A stretch of 64,000 nt of DNA from Chondromyces crocatus. Its GTDB lineage: Bacteria; Myxococcota_A; Polyangia; Polyangiales; Polyangiaceae. The position numbers and the translations under genes are program-made. Of the stretch, positions 34,166-41,337 are shown in pieces; position 1 is the stretch's first letter; the number at the start of each line of letters is the position of its first letter. The notes beneath the pieces are model-generated. The model was not told the DNA's origin. It was given only the letters and a program-made list of their open reading frames with translations, and ran no database searches. Where the stretch lies: assembly GCF_001189295.1 (NCBI RefSeq), contig NZ_CP012159.1, positions 5,348,525 through 5,412,524 of the forward strand, read 5' to 3'.

Positions 34166-35623
34166 TCAGGGCTCGAACGACGACGGGAAATCGGTCGGGT
34201 CAGGGCAGGCCTGGAGCAGCAGCGAGGCGCTGGTCGTGCACCGGAAGGTCGAGGAGTGGTCCTCGTACCCGAACGTGTACACGTACGGGCACTCGCCCTT
34301 CACGGCCGGGCTGTAGTCGGTCCCCGCTTGCACGCCGAGCGCGGTGCAGCCCGCGCTGTCGTAGCGGTAGGTCGCGCCGTTGTAGGTGTGCGTCGAATCG
34401 GGGCAGCAATACTTGAGGCAGGCATTGTCGCCGGCCGACACATTCTGGCTGACGGTGCAGAGGTCGCAGCCGCCGAGGCAGGTGTTCGCCTGGCCTGCCG
34501 CCGCCGCCGTGCAGCCGCCGGGACCGCAGTCGTAGCGCCGGTTCGCGTGGACGCCCTCGTCGTGGCCGAAGGTGCGCGCGAACTCGGGGCTGCCGGTCCA
34601 TGTCCACTCGTTACCGCCGATGTTGTTGGCGTTGAACACGGTGCCGGTGGGGATGCGGTTCGCCGAGGCGCCGTCGGGGCAGGTGCCGCACGAGCCGACG
34701 ATCACCTGCTTGCCGTTCACCACCATGGTCGGGCAGGTGCCGCAGCCCGCGGGGGCCGGGTCGAACGCGGCGGTGCCGTCGGGGCACTGGTCGTTCACGT
34801 CGAAGCGGCAGCCGGTGCCGCGGCACCAGAACACGTTGTCCGGGTCGGGATCGCTGCCGCCGCCGCAGCTCTTCATGCCGATCGCGCTCGCGGTGGTCCA
34901 GGCATTGACCGCGCTGATGTCGTACCAGAGCGTGCCCTGGCCCGGCGGGTCGTAGGTGAACTCGAAGGTGCTGTTCTTCGCGGCGTCGTTGCCGAGCGTG
35001 CAGCCGTCTCCGAAGGCGTTGCAGCCGGTCGCGAGCCAGCCCGTGCCGCTCGCGAACGGAGCCGATGCGGGCATGTCGATGGTGTGCTCCTCGCCAGGTG
35101 CGATCTCGAAGTAGGGGTTGCACGCGCACGCGCCCTGCGCGCCGACGCCGGTTGCCTTGCAGTACACCGGGCCCGGGTTGACGCCGCCGCTCATGCCCTG
35201 CGCGATGGCCGAGCACTGGCCGACGCCTTCGAGATCGGTGCAGGCCGCGCCGTTCCAGGGGCAGTCCGTCGGCCGCGCCCAGGTCGGGGTGGTGCGGCCA
35301 TCGAGCTTGAACCAGCGCGCCGAGGTGCAGTTGTTGACGAGCTTGATGCGCCGGGTGCCGTCCTCGGGAGGGCAGTCTGCGGTGCCTGCCTCGTAGGCCG
35401 GGCCGCGCGAGCCGCTGTTGCCGCCACTGCCCCCATCGCCGCCGGTGCCACCGATGCCGCCGGTGCCGGGCGCCGTGGTGGCCATGCTGCCGCCGATGCC
35501 GCTCGATGCGCCCGAGCCGCCTGCGCCGGCGGTGCTGGGGTCGTCCCCGGAGCAGCCAGCGGAAAGGAGGACGGCGAAGCCCGCGGTGGAGACTGCGGCG
35601 AAGACTGCGGGGAGGAGTCGCAT
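34166..35623 (-). CDS. thaumatin-like lipoprotein
   Basis: This 485-residue exported protein has a signal sequence ending in LLSAGC (lipobox) and a Gly/Ser-rich linker of about 60 residues. A Cys-rich domain with the layout of thaumatin-like proteins follows. It opens IKLVNNCTSARWFKLDG (compare the N-terminal NNC strand of thaumatins), has acidic clusters and TLWYDISAVNAW (the family's Y-DISxVdg strand). It ends YVYTFGYEDHSSTFRCTT and LLLQACPDP, like the Y-A-Y-D-D-STFTC and C-P ending. Thaumatin folds bind or cleave beta-glucans in plants and fungi; bacterial examples are rare and of unknown role. A carbohydrate-binding surface role is inferred. It lies beside the hairpin array. Confidence 0.72.
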   Translation of the reverse strand: MRLLPAVFAAVSTAGFAVLLSAGCSGDDPSTAGAGGSGASSGIGGSMATTAPGTGGIGGTGGDGGSGGNSGSRGPAYEAGTADCPPEDGTRRIKLVNNCTSARWFKLDGRTTPTWARPTDCPWNGAACTDLEGVGQCSAIAQGMSGGVNPGPVYCKATGVGAQGACACNPYFEIAPGEEHTIDMPASAPFASGTGWLATGCNAFGDGCTLGNDAAKNSTFEFTYDPPGQGTLWYDISAVNAWTTASAIGMKSCGGGSDPDPDNVFWCRGTGCRFDVNDQCPDGTAAFDPAPAGCGTCPTMVVNGKQVIVGSCGTCPDGASANRIPTGTVFNANNIGGNEWTWTGSPEFARTFGHDEGVHANRRYDCGPGGCTAAAAGQANTCLGGCDLCTVSQNVSAGDNACLKYCCPDSTHTYNGATYRYDSAGCTALGVQAGTDYSPAVKGECPYVYTFGYEDHSSTFRCTTSASLLLQACPDPTDFPSSFEP

Positions 35624-36010
35624 GCGCGCACCCTACCATCGCTCGCGCAGGCGCAGATCCGTCGTCGCAGCCTGGATCGCGCTCGGGCTCGTCCCGCGCT
35701 GAGAGTTCGTGGCTTCAGCAGATCCAGGGCTGCAAAAGTGCACCATGCGCAGCCGGTGATCTCGCCTCGGTTGCCCGCCGATCTCGACCCCTTCGTGCAG
35801 GGCGACGCCCCGAGAGGGACGAGCTGGAGGCGCGCGAAGGTCACGCTGCGGCCGTGCCACGACGTGCTTCCGCCCGCGTCCGGGGGAGACTGAAGGGAAG
35901 GCGAGGCGGTGTGCGACCGTCCAGGGGCGACCGGCATCGCATCGGGGGGACGGGTCCGGGGGTCGGGCTGGGCGGCGCTGGCCTTCGCTCCCCGCGAGAG
36001 GTGGGACGTC
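35624..36010. other. 387-bp divergent intergenic region
   Basis: This is the spacer between the thaumatin-like gene (-) and the GCL/CBS gene (+). No conserved coding sequence, repeat or strong hairpin was identified. It must contain promoters for both genes. Frames remain open because of GC bias, but no start with a good ribosome-binding element supports a further gene. Confidence 0.5.
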
Positions 36011-37999
36011 ATGGGTGAGCAGAAGATCGCTGAGGGCACGGACGAGCAGCAGCAGCAGGTGTTCGTCAAGGCGCTCCTGTCGGACATCCTGGCCCTGGAG
36101 CAGATGCTCGAAGGGGACCGGATCGAGGCGAACGTGCGACGGATCGGCGCCGAGCAGGAGATGTTCCTGGTCGATCGCTCGTTCGGGCCTGCGCCGATCG
36201 CGGAGGCGTTGCTGGAGCGGGTGGAGGATCCGCGGCTAACCACCGAGATCGGGCGCTTCAACCTGGAGGCGAACCTCAGTCCGCTGGCCTTCCGGGGCGA
36301 CTGCTTCCGTCGCCTCGAAGCCGAGATGAAGGAGCTGTGCGGCCTGGCATCGAAGGCGGCGCACGAGCTGGAGGCCGAGGTGCTGCTCACCGGCATCCTG
36401 CCCACGCTGCGCATCGGGGATCTCGGGATCGAGAACCTGACGCAGCGGCCTCGCTACCAGGCGCTGAACAGCGCGCTGTGCAAGCTGCGTGGCAGCGACT
36501 TCCACCTGCGCATCGAGGGCCTCGACGAGCTGGAGGCCACGCACGACAACGTGATGTTCGAGTCGTGCAACACGAGCTTCCAGGTCCACCTGCAGGTGGG
36601 GGCGAAGGAGTTCGCGCCGCTCTACAACCTGGCGCAGGCCGTGACGGGTCCGGTGCTCGCCGCGGCGGTGAACTCTCCGGTGCTGCTCGGCCGCAGGCTG
36701 TGGCACGAGACGCGGATCGCGCTGTTCGCGCGGTCGATCGATCTCCGGCCGGCAGAGCAAGCGCAGCGGGCGCAGCAGCCGCGGGCGCAGTTCGGTGAGC
36801 GGTGGGTCGACGAGAGCGTGCTGGAGATCTTCCGGGAAGACATCGCGCGCTTCCGGGTGGTGGTGATCTCGGACGCGGAGGAGGATCCCCGGGAGGTGCT
36901 CGCCCGTGGAGAGGCGCCGGCGCTGCGGGCGCTGCGCATCCACAACGGGACGGTGTACCGCTGGAACCGGCCTTGTTACGGCGTGGGGGACGGGGTGCCG
37001 CACCTGCGCATCGAGAACCGGGTGCTGCCTTCGGGGCCGACGCTGCTGGACGAGGTGGCGAATGCGGCGTTCTTCCTGGGCCTCATGGCCGGGCTGTCGC
37101 GCGAGTTCCCGCGCGTGGATCGGCGGATGGCGTTCGCGGACGCGAAGATGAACTTCTTCGCGGCGGCGCGGCACGGGCTGAAGGCGCAGTTCACCTGGAT
37201 GGACGGGAAGTCGTTCACCGCGCCCGCGCTGATCCTGGAAGAGCTTCTGCCGCGGGCGAGAGAGGGGCTCCGCGCGGAGGGCGTGGACGCGGCCGATGTC
37301 GACCACTACCTCGGGGTGCTGGAAGAGCGCGTGCGCAGCGGGCAGACCGGCGCGCAGTGGGCGCTGTCGTCCTTGGCGGCCATGGAGCGGGAGGGCAAGG
37401 GGATGCAGGACGCGCAGGATCGGGCGCTCTGCGCAGCGATGCTGGAGCAGCAGCAGCGCGGCGCGCCGGTGCATGACTGGCCGCTGGCACGGGTGCCCGA
37501 CGATCCGGTGGCGCTCGTCGAGAGCTACCGGACGGTGGCGCAGATCATGACGACCGACCTGTTCACCCTGCGGCCGGACGACATCGTGGACCTCGCGGCG
37601 AGCGTGATGGACTGGCGGCACATGCGGCACGTGCCGGTGGAGGAGGACGGGCGGCTCGTGGGCGTGGTGTCGTACCGGGATCTGGTGCGCCTCGTGGCGA
37701 GCGGTCTTCCGGATCGCGCCGAGAAGGCCGCGGAGGTGGGCGCGCCGAGCTCGACGCCGAAGCCGGTCACGGTCGCGTCGATCATGCATGTGGAGCCGGT
37801 CCACGCGACGCCGGAGATGCCGACGCTCTCGGCCATGCAGCTCATGCGGGAGCATGGGATCGGGTGCTTGCCCGTGGTCGATGGCGGGCGGCTGGTGGGC
37901 ATCGTCACGGAGGCGGATCTCCTCGACGTCGCCTCGCGGTTGCTGGAGCGCGCGCTGAAGGAGGCGTCGTCGTCCTTGGAGCGTTCTTCGCGTCCTTGA
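36011..37999 (+). CDS. glutamate-cysteine-ligase-like (GCS2) protein fused to two CBS domains
   Basis: This 662-residue protein has two parts. Residues about 20-490 resemble the GCS2 family of glutamate-cysteine ligases (ANVRRIGAEQEMFLVDRSF, TEIGRFNLEANLSPL, LRGSDFHLRIEGLDELEATHDNVMFESCNTSFQVHLQV, LRIENRVLPSGPTLLDEVANAAFFLGLM). Residues about 508-645 carry two CBS motifs (VAQIMTTDLFTLRPDDIVDLAA, RHVPVEEDGRLVGVVSYRDL; VASIMHVEPVHATPEMPTL, GCLPVVDGGRLVGIVTEADLLDVA). GCS2 enzymes ligate Glu and Cys or act on related amino acids; CBS pairs bind AMP, ATP or SAM. The fusion suggests nucleotide-regulated thiol or amino-acid ligation. No glutathione synthetase is adjacent. ATG 36011 is the chosen start. 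Confidence 0.85.
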   Translation: MGEQKIAEGTDEQQQQVFVKALLSDILALEQMLEGDRIEANVRRIGAEQEMFLVDRSFGPAPIAEALLERVEDPRLTTEIGRFNLEANLSPLAFRGDCFRRLEAEMKELCGLASKAAHELEAEVLLTGILPTLRIGDLGIENLTQRPRYQALNSALCKLRGSDFHLRIEGLDELEATHDNVMFESCNTSFQVHLQVGAKEFAPLYNLAQAVTGPVLAAAVNSPVLLGRRLWHETRIALFARSIDLRPAEQAQRAQQPRAQFGERWVDESVLEIFREDIARFRVVVISDAEEDPREVLARGEAPALRALRIHNGTVYRWNRPCYGVGDGVPHLRIENRVLPSGPTLLDEVANAAFFLGLMAGLSREFPRVDRRMAFADAKMNFFAAARHGLKAQFTWMDGKSFTAPALILEELLPRAREGLRAEGVDAADVDHYLGVLEERVRSGQTGAQWALSSLAAMEREGKGMQDAQDRALCAAMLEQQQRGAPVHDWPLARVPDDPVALVESYRTVAQIMTTDLFTLRPDDIVDLAASVMDWRHMRHVPVEEDGRLVGVVSYRDLVRLVASGLPDRAEKAAEVGAPSSTPKPVTVASIMHVEPVHATPEMPTLSAMQLMREHGIGCLPVVDGGRLVGIVTEADLLDVASRLLERALKEASSSLERSSRP

Positions 38000-38039
38000 G
38001 GTGGGCAGCAGGAGCGCGGAGGTGGGCAGCAGGAGCGCG
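37998..38039. repeat. perfect 2 x 21-bp tandem repeat at the GCL/CBS stop codon
   Basis: Two exact 21-base copies (each starting GAGGTGGGCAGCAG) begin inside the TGA stop of the GCL/CBS gene. They lie 71 bp ahead of the next gene's start. It may reflect local slippage. The period of 21 equals that of the duplication at 33396-33437, but the sequences differ. Confidence 0.85.
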
Positions 38040-38109
38040 AGGGCAGTCGGATGTGAGCTGGCCTTCCGATCCGTTGACACGATCCTGAAGGCTCGGTCTG
38101 CTGCCTCGC

Positions 38110-40536
38110 ATGAGGTGTTCGCTGCTGGGTTCGCTGCTCGTGCTCCACCTGGCCTCCTGTGCGGCGCCCTCGGGGACATCGACGCCTGCGCCGCACGCAG
38201 CAGAAGGGGTCGGGCTCCCTCCAGTCACGCGCAGCGACGCGGACGAGGGCGCGATCGTGCCCGAGGTGCCGCCCGTGACGGTGCCGCCGTCCGGGCCCCT
38301 GGACGCGCGCGTGGAGCGGCTCGCGCGGCTGGCGAAGGTATGGGGTGAGGTCCGGTACCTGCACCCGTTCCTGGTCGAGCGGGACATCGACTGGGACGCG
38401 GCGTTGCTGAAGGCGATCCCGAAGGTGTCGGCAGCGACGACGGGGGAGGACGAGGATGCGGCGGTCGAGGAGATGCTGAAGGCGCTCGGCGATCCAGCGA
38501 CGCGGCTCGATCGGGACGGGGCCTGGGCGACGTCGCCGGACGCGGTGGCGCCAGCCTTCGAGGCGCGGTTCCGCTGGGAAGGGAAGGGCAAGAACGTGCT
38601 CTGGATCGACCTGGGGAGCGTGGCGGACGACGCCACGATGGTCGCGTTCGCGCTGCGCGCGCAGGACGAGATCGCGAAGGCCAGGGCGGTGATCGCGGAC
38701 ATGCGGCCACCGGCAGGGCAAGGGTACTCGTTCGACGGGAACGAGCTGTTCGAGGGACTCGTGGGGTCGCTGGCGTCACGAGAAGGCGCGGCTCCCGCCC
38801 TGCGGGAGGTCGAGCACCACGGGTATGCGTCGCAGCGGGGCAACATGACGCCCTACCAGACGTCCCTGGTGACGCGGTTGCCGGCGCTGTACCCGTTCAC
38901 GTCCGGGCCGCGGCCTTCGCGGATCGTGGTGCTCGTCGACAAGCACTCGTCTTTGCCTGCTGGAGCGGTCGCGCTGCAGAGCCTGGGGGACGCGGAGATC
39001 GTGTCGGATGGCGTCCTGCAGGACGAGGCGATCGTGAGCCAGATCTCGATCGAGCGGGGTGATCGTCCGCCCGTCCTGCTGCGGATCTCGTCCCTGGAGG
39101 CGCCGCTCCGGGCCGATGTGGCGCTTCCCGAGGGGCAAGGGGCGCGGCCCGCGAAGGCCGGCGCGAAGGACGCGATGATCGAGAAGGCGCTCGCGATGAT
39201 CGCTTCCGGCAAGTCCGCTTCCGGGGGCGGGCGCGTGAAGGGGGCGACGCAGGAGGCGAAGCGCCAGGTGACCCCTGCGCGGTCCATCGGGTGGCGGAGG
39301 GACGCGGTGTACGAGGATCAGCCGTACCCGTCCCGGGAGCTGCGCTTGCTCGGGCTGTTCCGGCTGTGGAACGTGTTCGAGCGGTTCTTCGCGTACCGGT
39401 CGCTCATGGGCGACGCATGGGAGCGAGCGCTCGTGGAGTTCATCCCGCGCTTCGAGGCGGCGGAGGACGCGCGCGCCTACACGCTGACGATCGCCGAGAT
39501 GGCGGCGCGTGTCCCGGATGGGCACGTGTGGATGGTGGGGAGGCCCTCGGCAGAGCTGTTCGGCGTGAGCCTGAACGCCGGGATCGATGTGCTGCGGATC
39601 GAGGGGCGGCCGGTGGTGGTCCGGCTGTCGGGGCGGGTGGCGCGGGGCTCCGGGCTCGCGGTGGGGGACGTGATCGTGTCGGTCGATGGCGAGGACATCG
39701 ATGCGCGTGCGCAGCGGGCCAGGCGCTACGAGGCCGCGTCGAACCCGTGGGCGCACGCTCACTACGCGGACAGGCAAGCGTTGCGGGGAGCGCCCGGCTC
39801 GGTGGCGACGCTGGGGGTCGAGGGAGAAGGGGGGCGGCGCAAGGAGGTGAAGGTGCCGCGCTACAGCGTCGACGACGCGCTGGTCAAGCCAGGGCCGGAC
39901 AGTGACGCGCTGCCGTACCGGCTGCTCGATGGAGGCATCGGCTACGTCGACCTGACGTGGCTGGAGGGGAACCAGGTGGACGCGATGTTCACGGCGCTGG
40001 CGAGCGCGAAGGGGATCGTGTTCGACATGCGTGGTTATCCCCACCAGACCGGGTGGGCCCTCGGGGCGGGGATGAACGTGAAGAAGGCACCCACGGCGCT
40101 GTTCGAGCGGCCCGTCGTGAGCGCGCAAGCGGGTCGAGGGCGCTTCCTGTTCGAGCAGCGGCTCCCTCCTGCGCCACTTCGTTTCCAGGGACCGAGCGTG
40201 ATGCTGGTGGACGAGCGGACGCAGAGCCAGGCGGAGCACATCGGGCTCCTTTTCTCGGCGGCGAACGGGACGCGCTTCGTGGGCAGCCCGACGGCGGGAG
40301 CGAACGGCGACATCACGGACATGTGCATGCCCGGCGGGACGTGCGTGACGTTCTCGGGGCAGGGCATCCGGTTCGGTGACGGGCGGCAGCTCCAGCGCAT
40401 CGGGCTGTCGCCGCTGGTGCCGGTGCGGCCGACGATCGCCGGGCTGCGGGCGGGGAAGGACGAGGTGCTGGCGCGAGGGGTCGAGGTGCTGCGGCGGGAG
40501 ATCGCCGCACGCGCGCTTCAGCCGGCCACGCGATGA
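38110..40536 (+). CDS. S41-family peptidase-like lipoprotein with two protease-like lobes and PDZ
   Basis: This 808-residue lipoprotein has a signal ending in LHLASC. The N-terminal half (residues about 60-370) resembles an S41-like fold (VERLARLAKVWGEVRYLHPFL, RFRWEGKGKNVLWIDLGSV, RIVVLVDKHSSLPAGAVALQSL). Its nucleophile loop reads HSSLPAGAV rather than the usual S-x-x-E. The C-terminal half carries a PDZ-like segment (GSGLAVGDVIVSVDGEDID) and a complete S41 signature, DERTQSQAEHIG, with Ser706 and Glu709. So one lobe is probably active and the other a remnant or regulator. C-terminal-processing peptidases of this family act in the periplasm. The protein may process envelope proteins. ATG 38110 starts it. 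Confidence 0.82.
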   Translation: MRCSLLGSLLVLHLASCAAPSGTSTPAPHAAEGVGLPPVTRSDADEGAIVPEVPPVTVPPSGPLDARVERLARLAKVWGEVRYLHPFLVERDIDWDAALLKAIPKVSAATTGEDEDAAVEEMLKALGDPATRLDRDGAWATSPDAVAPAFEARFRWEGKGKNVLWIDLGSVADDATMVAFALRAQDEIAKARAVIADMRPPAGQGYSFDGNELFEGLVGSLASREGAAPALREVEHHGYASQRGNMTPYQTSLVTRLPALYPFTSGPRPSRIVVLVDKHSSLPAGAVALQSLGDAEIVSDGVLQDEAIVSQISIERGDRPPVLLRISSLEAPLRADVALPEGQGARPAKAGAKDAMIEKALAMIASGKSASGGGRVKGATQEAKRQVTPARSIGWRRDAVYEDQPYPSRELRLLGLFRLWNVFERFFAYRSLMGDAWERALVEFIPRFEAAEDARAYTLTIAEMAARVPDGHVWMVGRPSAELFGVSLNAGIDVLRIEGRPVVVRLSGRVARGSGLAVGDVIVSVDGEDIDARAQRARRYEAASNPWAHAHYADRQALRGAPGSVATLGVEGEGGRRKEVKVPRYSVDDALVKPGPDSDALPYRLLDGGIGYVDLTWLEGNQVDAMFTALASAKGIVFDMRGYPHQTGWALGAGMNVKKAPTALFERPVVSAQAGRGRFLFEQRLPPAPLRFQGPSVMLVDERTQSQAEHIGLLFSAANGTRFVGSPTAGANGDITDMCMPGGTCVTFSGQGIRFGDGRQLQRIGLSPLVPVRPTIAGLRAGKDEVLARGVEVLRREIAARALQPATR

Positions 40537-40570
40537 GACCGGTCCGTGCGACGCAGCGAGGGAGGTCGGC

Positions 40571-41251
40571 TCAGGGCTTCTTGGGGGCGGGGGCTGCGGG
40601 CGCCGCGGGCTTCGCAGGCGCCTTGGGGGCCGCCGGAGGGGTCGCGCCGGGCTTGGCCGGGGCGGCGTCGCCAGCAGCGCCGGCGTTGTACATCTGGATG
40701 ACGCGGTCGGTGATCTCGAGGTCGGCGCGGTAGTAGGGGACGGCCGACTTCTCCATGATCATCTCGTAGCCCTCTTGCGAGGCGAGGCGGCGAACGACAC
40801 CCAGGACCTTCTGGAGGATGGGGGTGGTCAGCTCGTTCTCTTTGCGCTGCATCTCGCGCTGGGCCTCGACGTAGACGGCCTGGAATTCGGCCGCCTGGCG
40901 CTGGAGGTTCTCGCGGCGACGGGCCAGCTGGTCCTTCGGGGTCTTGCCGGCGCGGTCCTCTTTCTCGATCTTCTCCTGCTCCTCGGAAAGGGAGCGCTGC
41001 TTGCCGTCGAGTTCGACCTGGCGGCTGTCGAAGATCTTGCGGAGCGTGGCCTGGACGCGCAGGCCCTCCTCGGTCTCGAGCATCGCGCGGCGGACGTCGA
41101 TGACGGCGCTCTTGCCCTGCGCTGCTGCGCTCTCGGGCGCGAGGAGCGTGGCGGCGCCGAGGCCGAGCGCGACGGCGAGGGCGGCGGTGCGGCCCCGGCC
41201 GAAGAGGCGCGTGGTGAGGGAGTCGGTGGACCGAGTTGCCGGGGAATGCAT
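40571..41251 (-). CDS. OmpH/Skp-family periplasmic chaperone
   Basis: This 226-residue exported protein has a signal peptide (ALAVALGLGAATLLAPESAAAQ). The Skp/OmpH fold follows: a short strand SAVIDVRRAMLETEEGLRVQ and two long helices rich in Gln, Arg, Lys and Glu forming the tentacle coiled coil (DGKQRSLSEEQEKIEKEDRA, RRRENLQRQAAEFQAVYVEA). The C-terminal 40 residues are Ala/Pro/Lys-rich, unlike E. coli Skp (161 residues). It should hold unfolded outer-membrane proteins in the periplasm. It is not next to bamA or lpxD, where this gene usually sits. It lies just downstream of the giant kinase on the same strand, 86 bp away. Confidence 0.85.
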   Translation of the reverse strand: MHSPATRSTDSLTTRLFGRGRTAALAVALGLGAATLLAPESAAAQGKSAVIDVRRAMLETEEGLRVQATLRKIFDSRQVELDGKQRSLSEEQEKIEKEDRAGKTPKDQLARRRENLQRQAAEFQAVYVEAQREMQRKENELTTPILQKVLGVVRRLASQEGYEMIMEKSAVPYYRADLEITDRVIQMYNAGAAGDAAPAKPGATPPAAPKAPAKPAAPAAPAPKKP

Positions 41252-41337
41252 TGGGGTCGCCTTAGCTACCCCACGATCCAACGTCAAGGACGGGGCGCAC
41301 TCCGGGCGGGGGGCAGGTGAGGTCGGAAGGGGCGGCG

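Noticed and set aside
33243-34166. A protein built of 14-residue repeats on the minus strand across the hairpin array
   Set aside because: The 64-base unit changes frame within the array, all three minus frames stay open by GC bias, and there is no signal, start site or conserved domain.
36236-38179. A 647-residue frame opposite the GCL/CBS gene
   Set aside because: Composition rich in Arg, His and Gln, with no family resemblance; shadow of the plus-strand gene.
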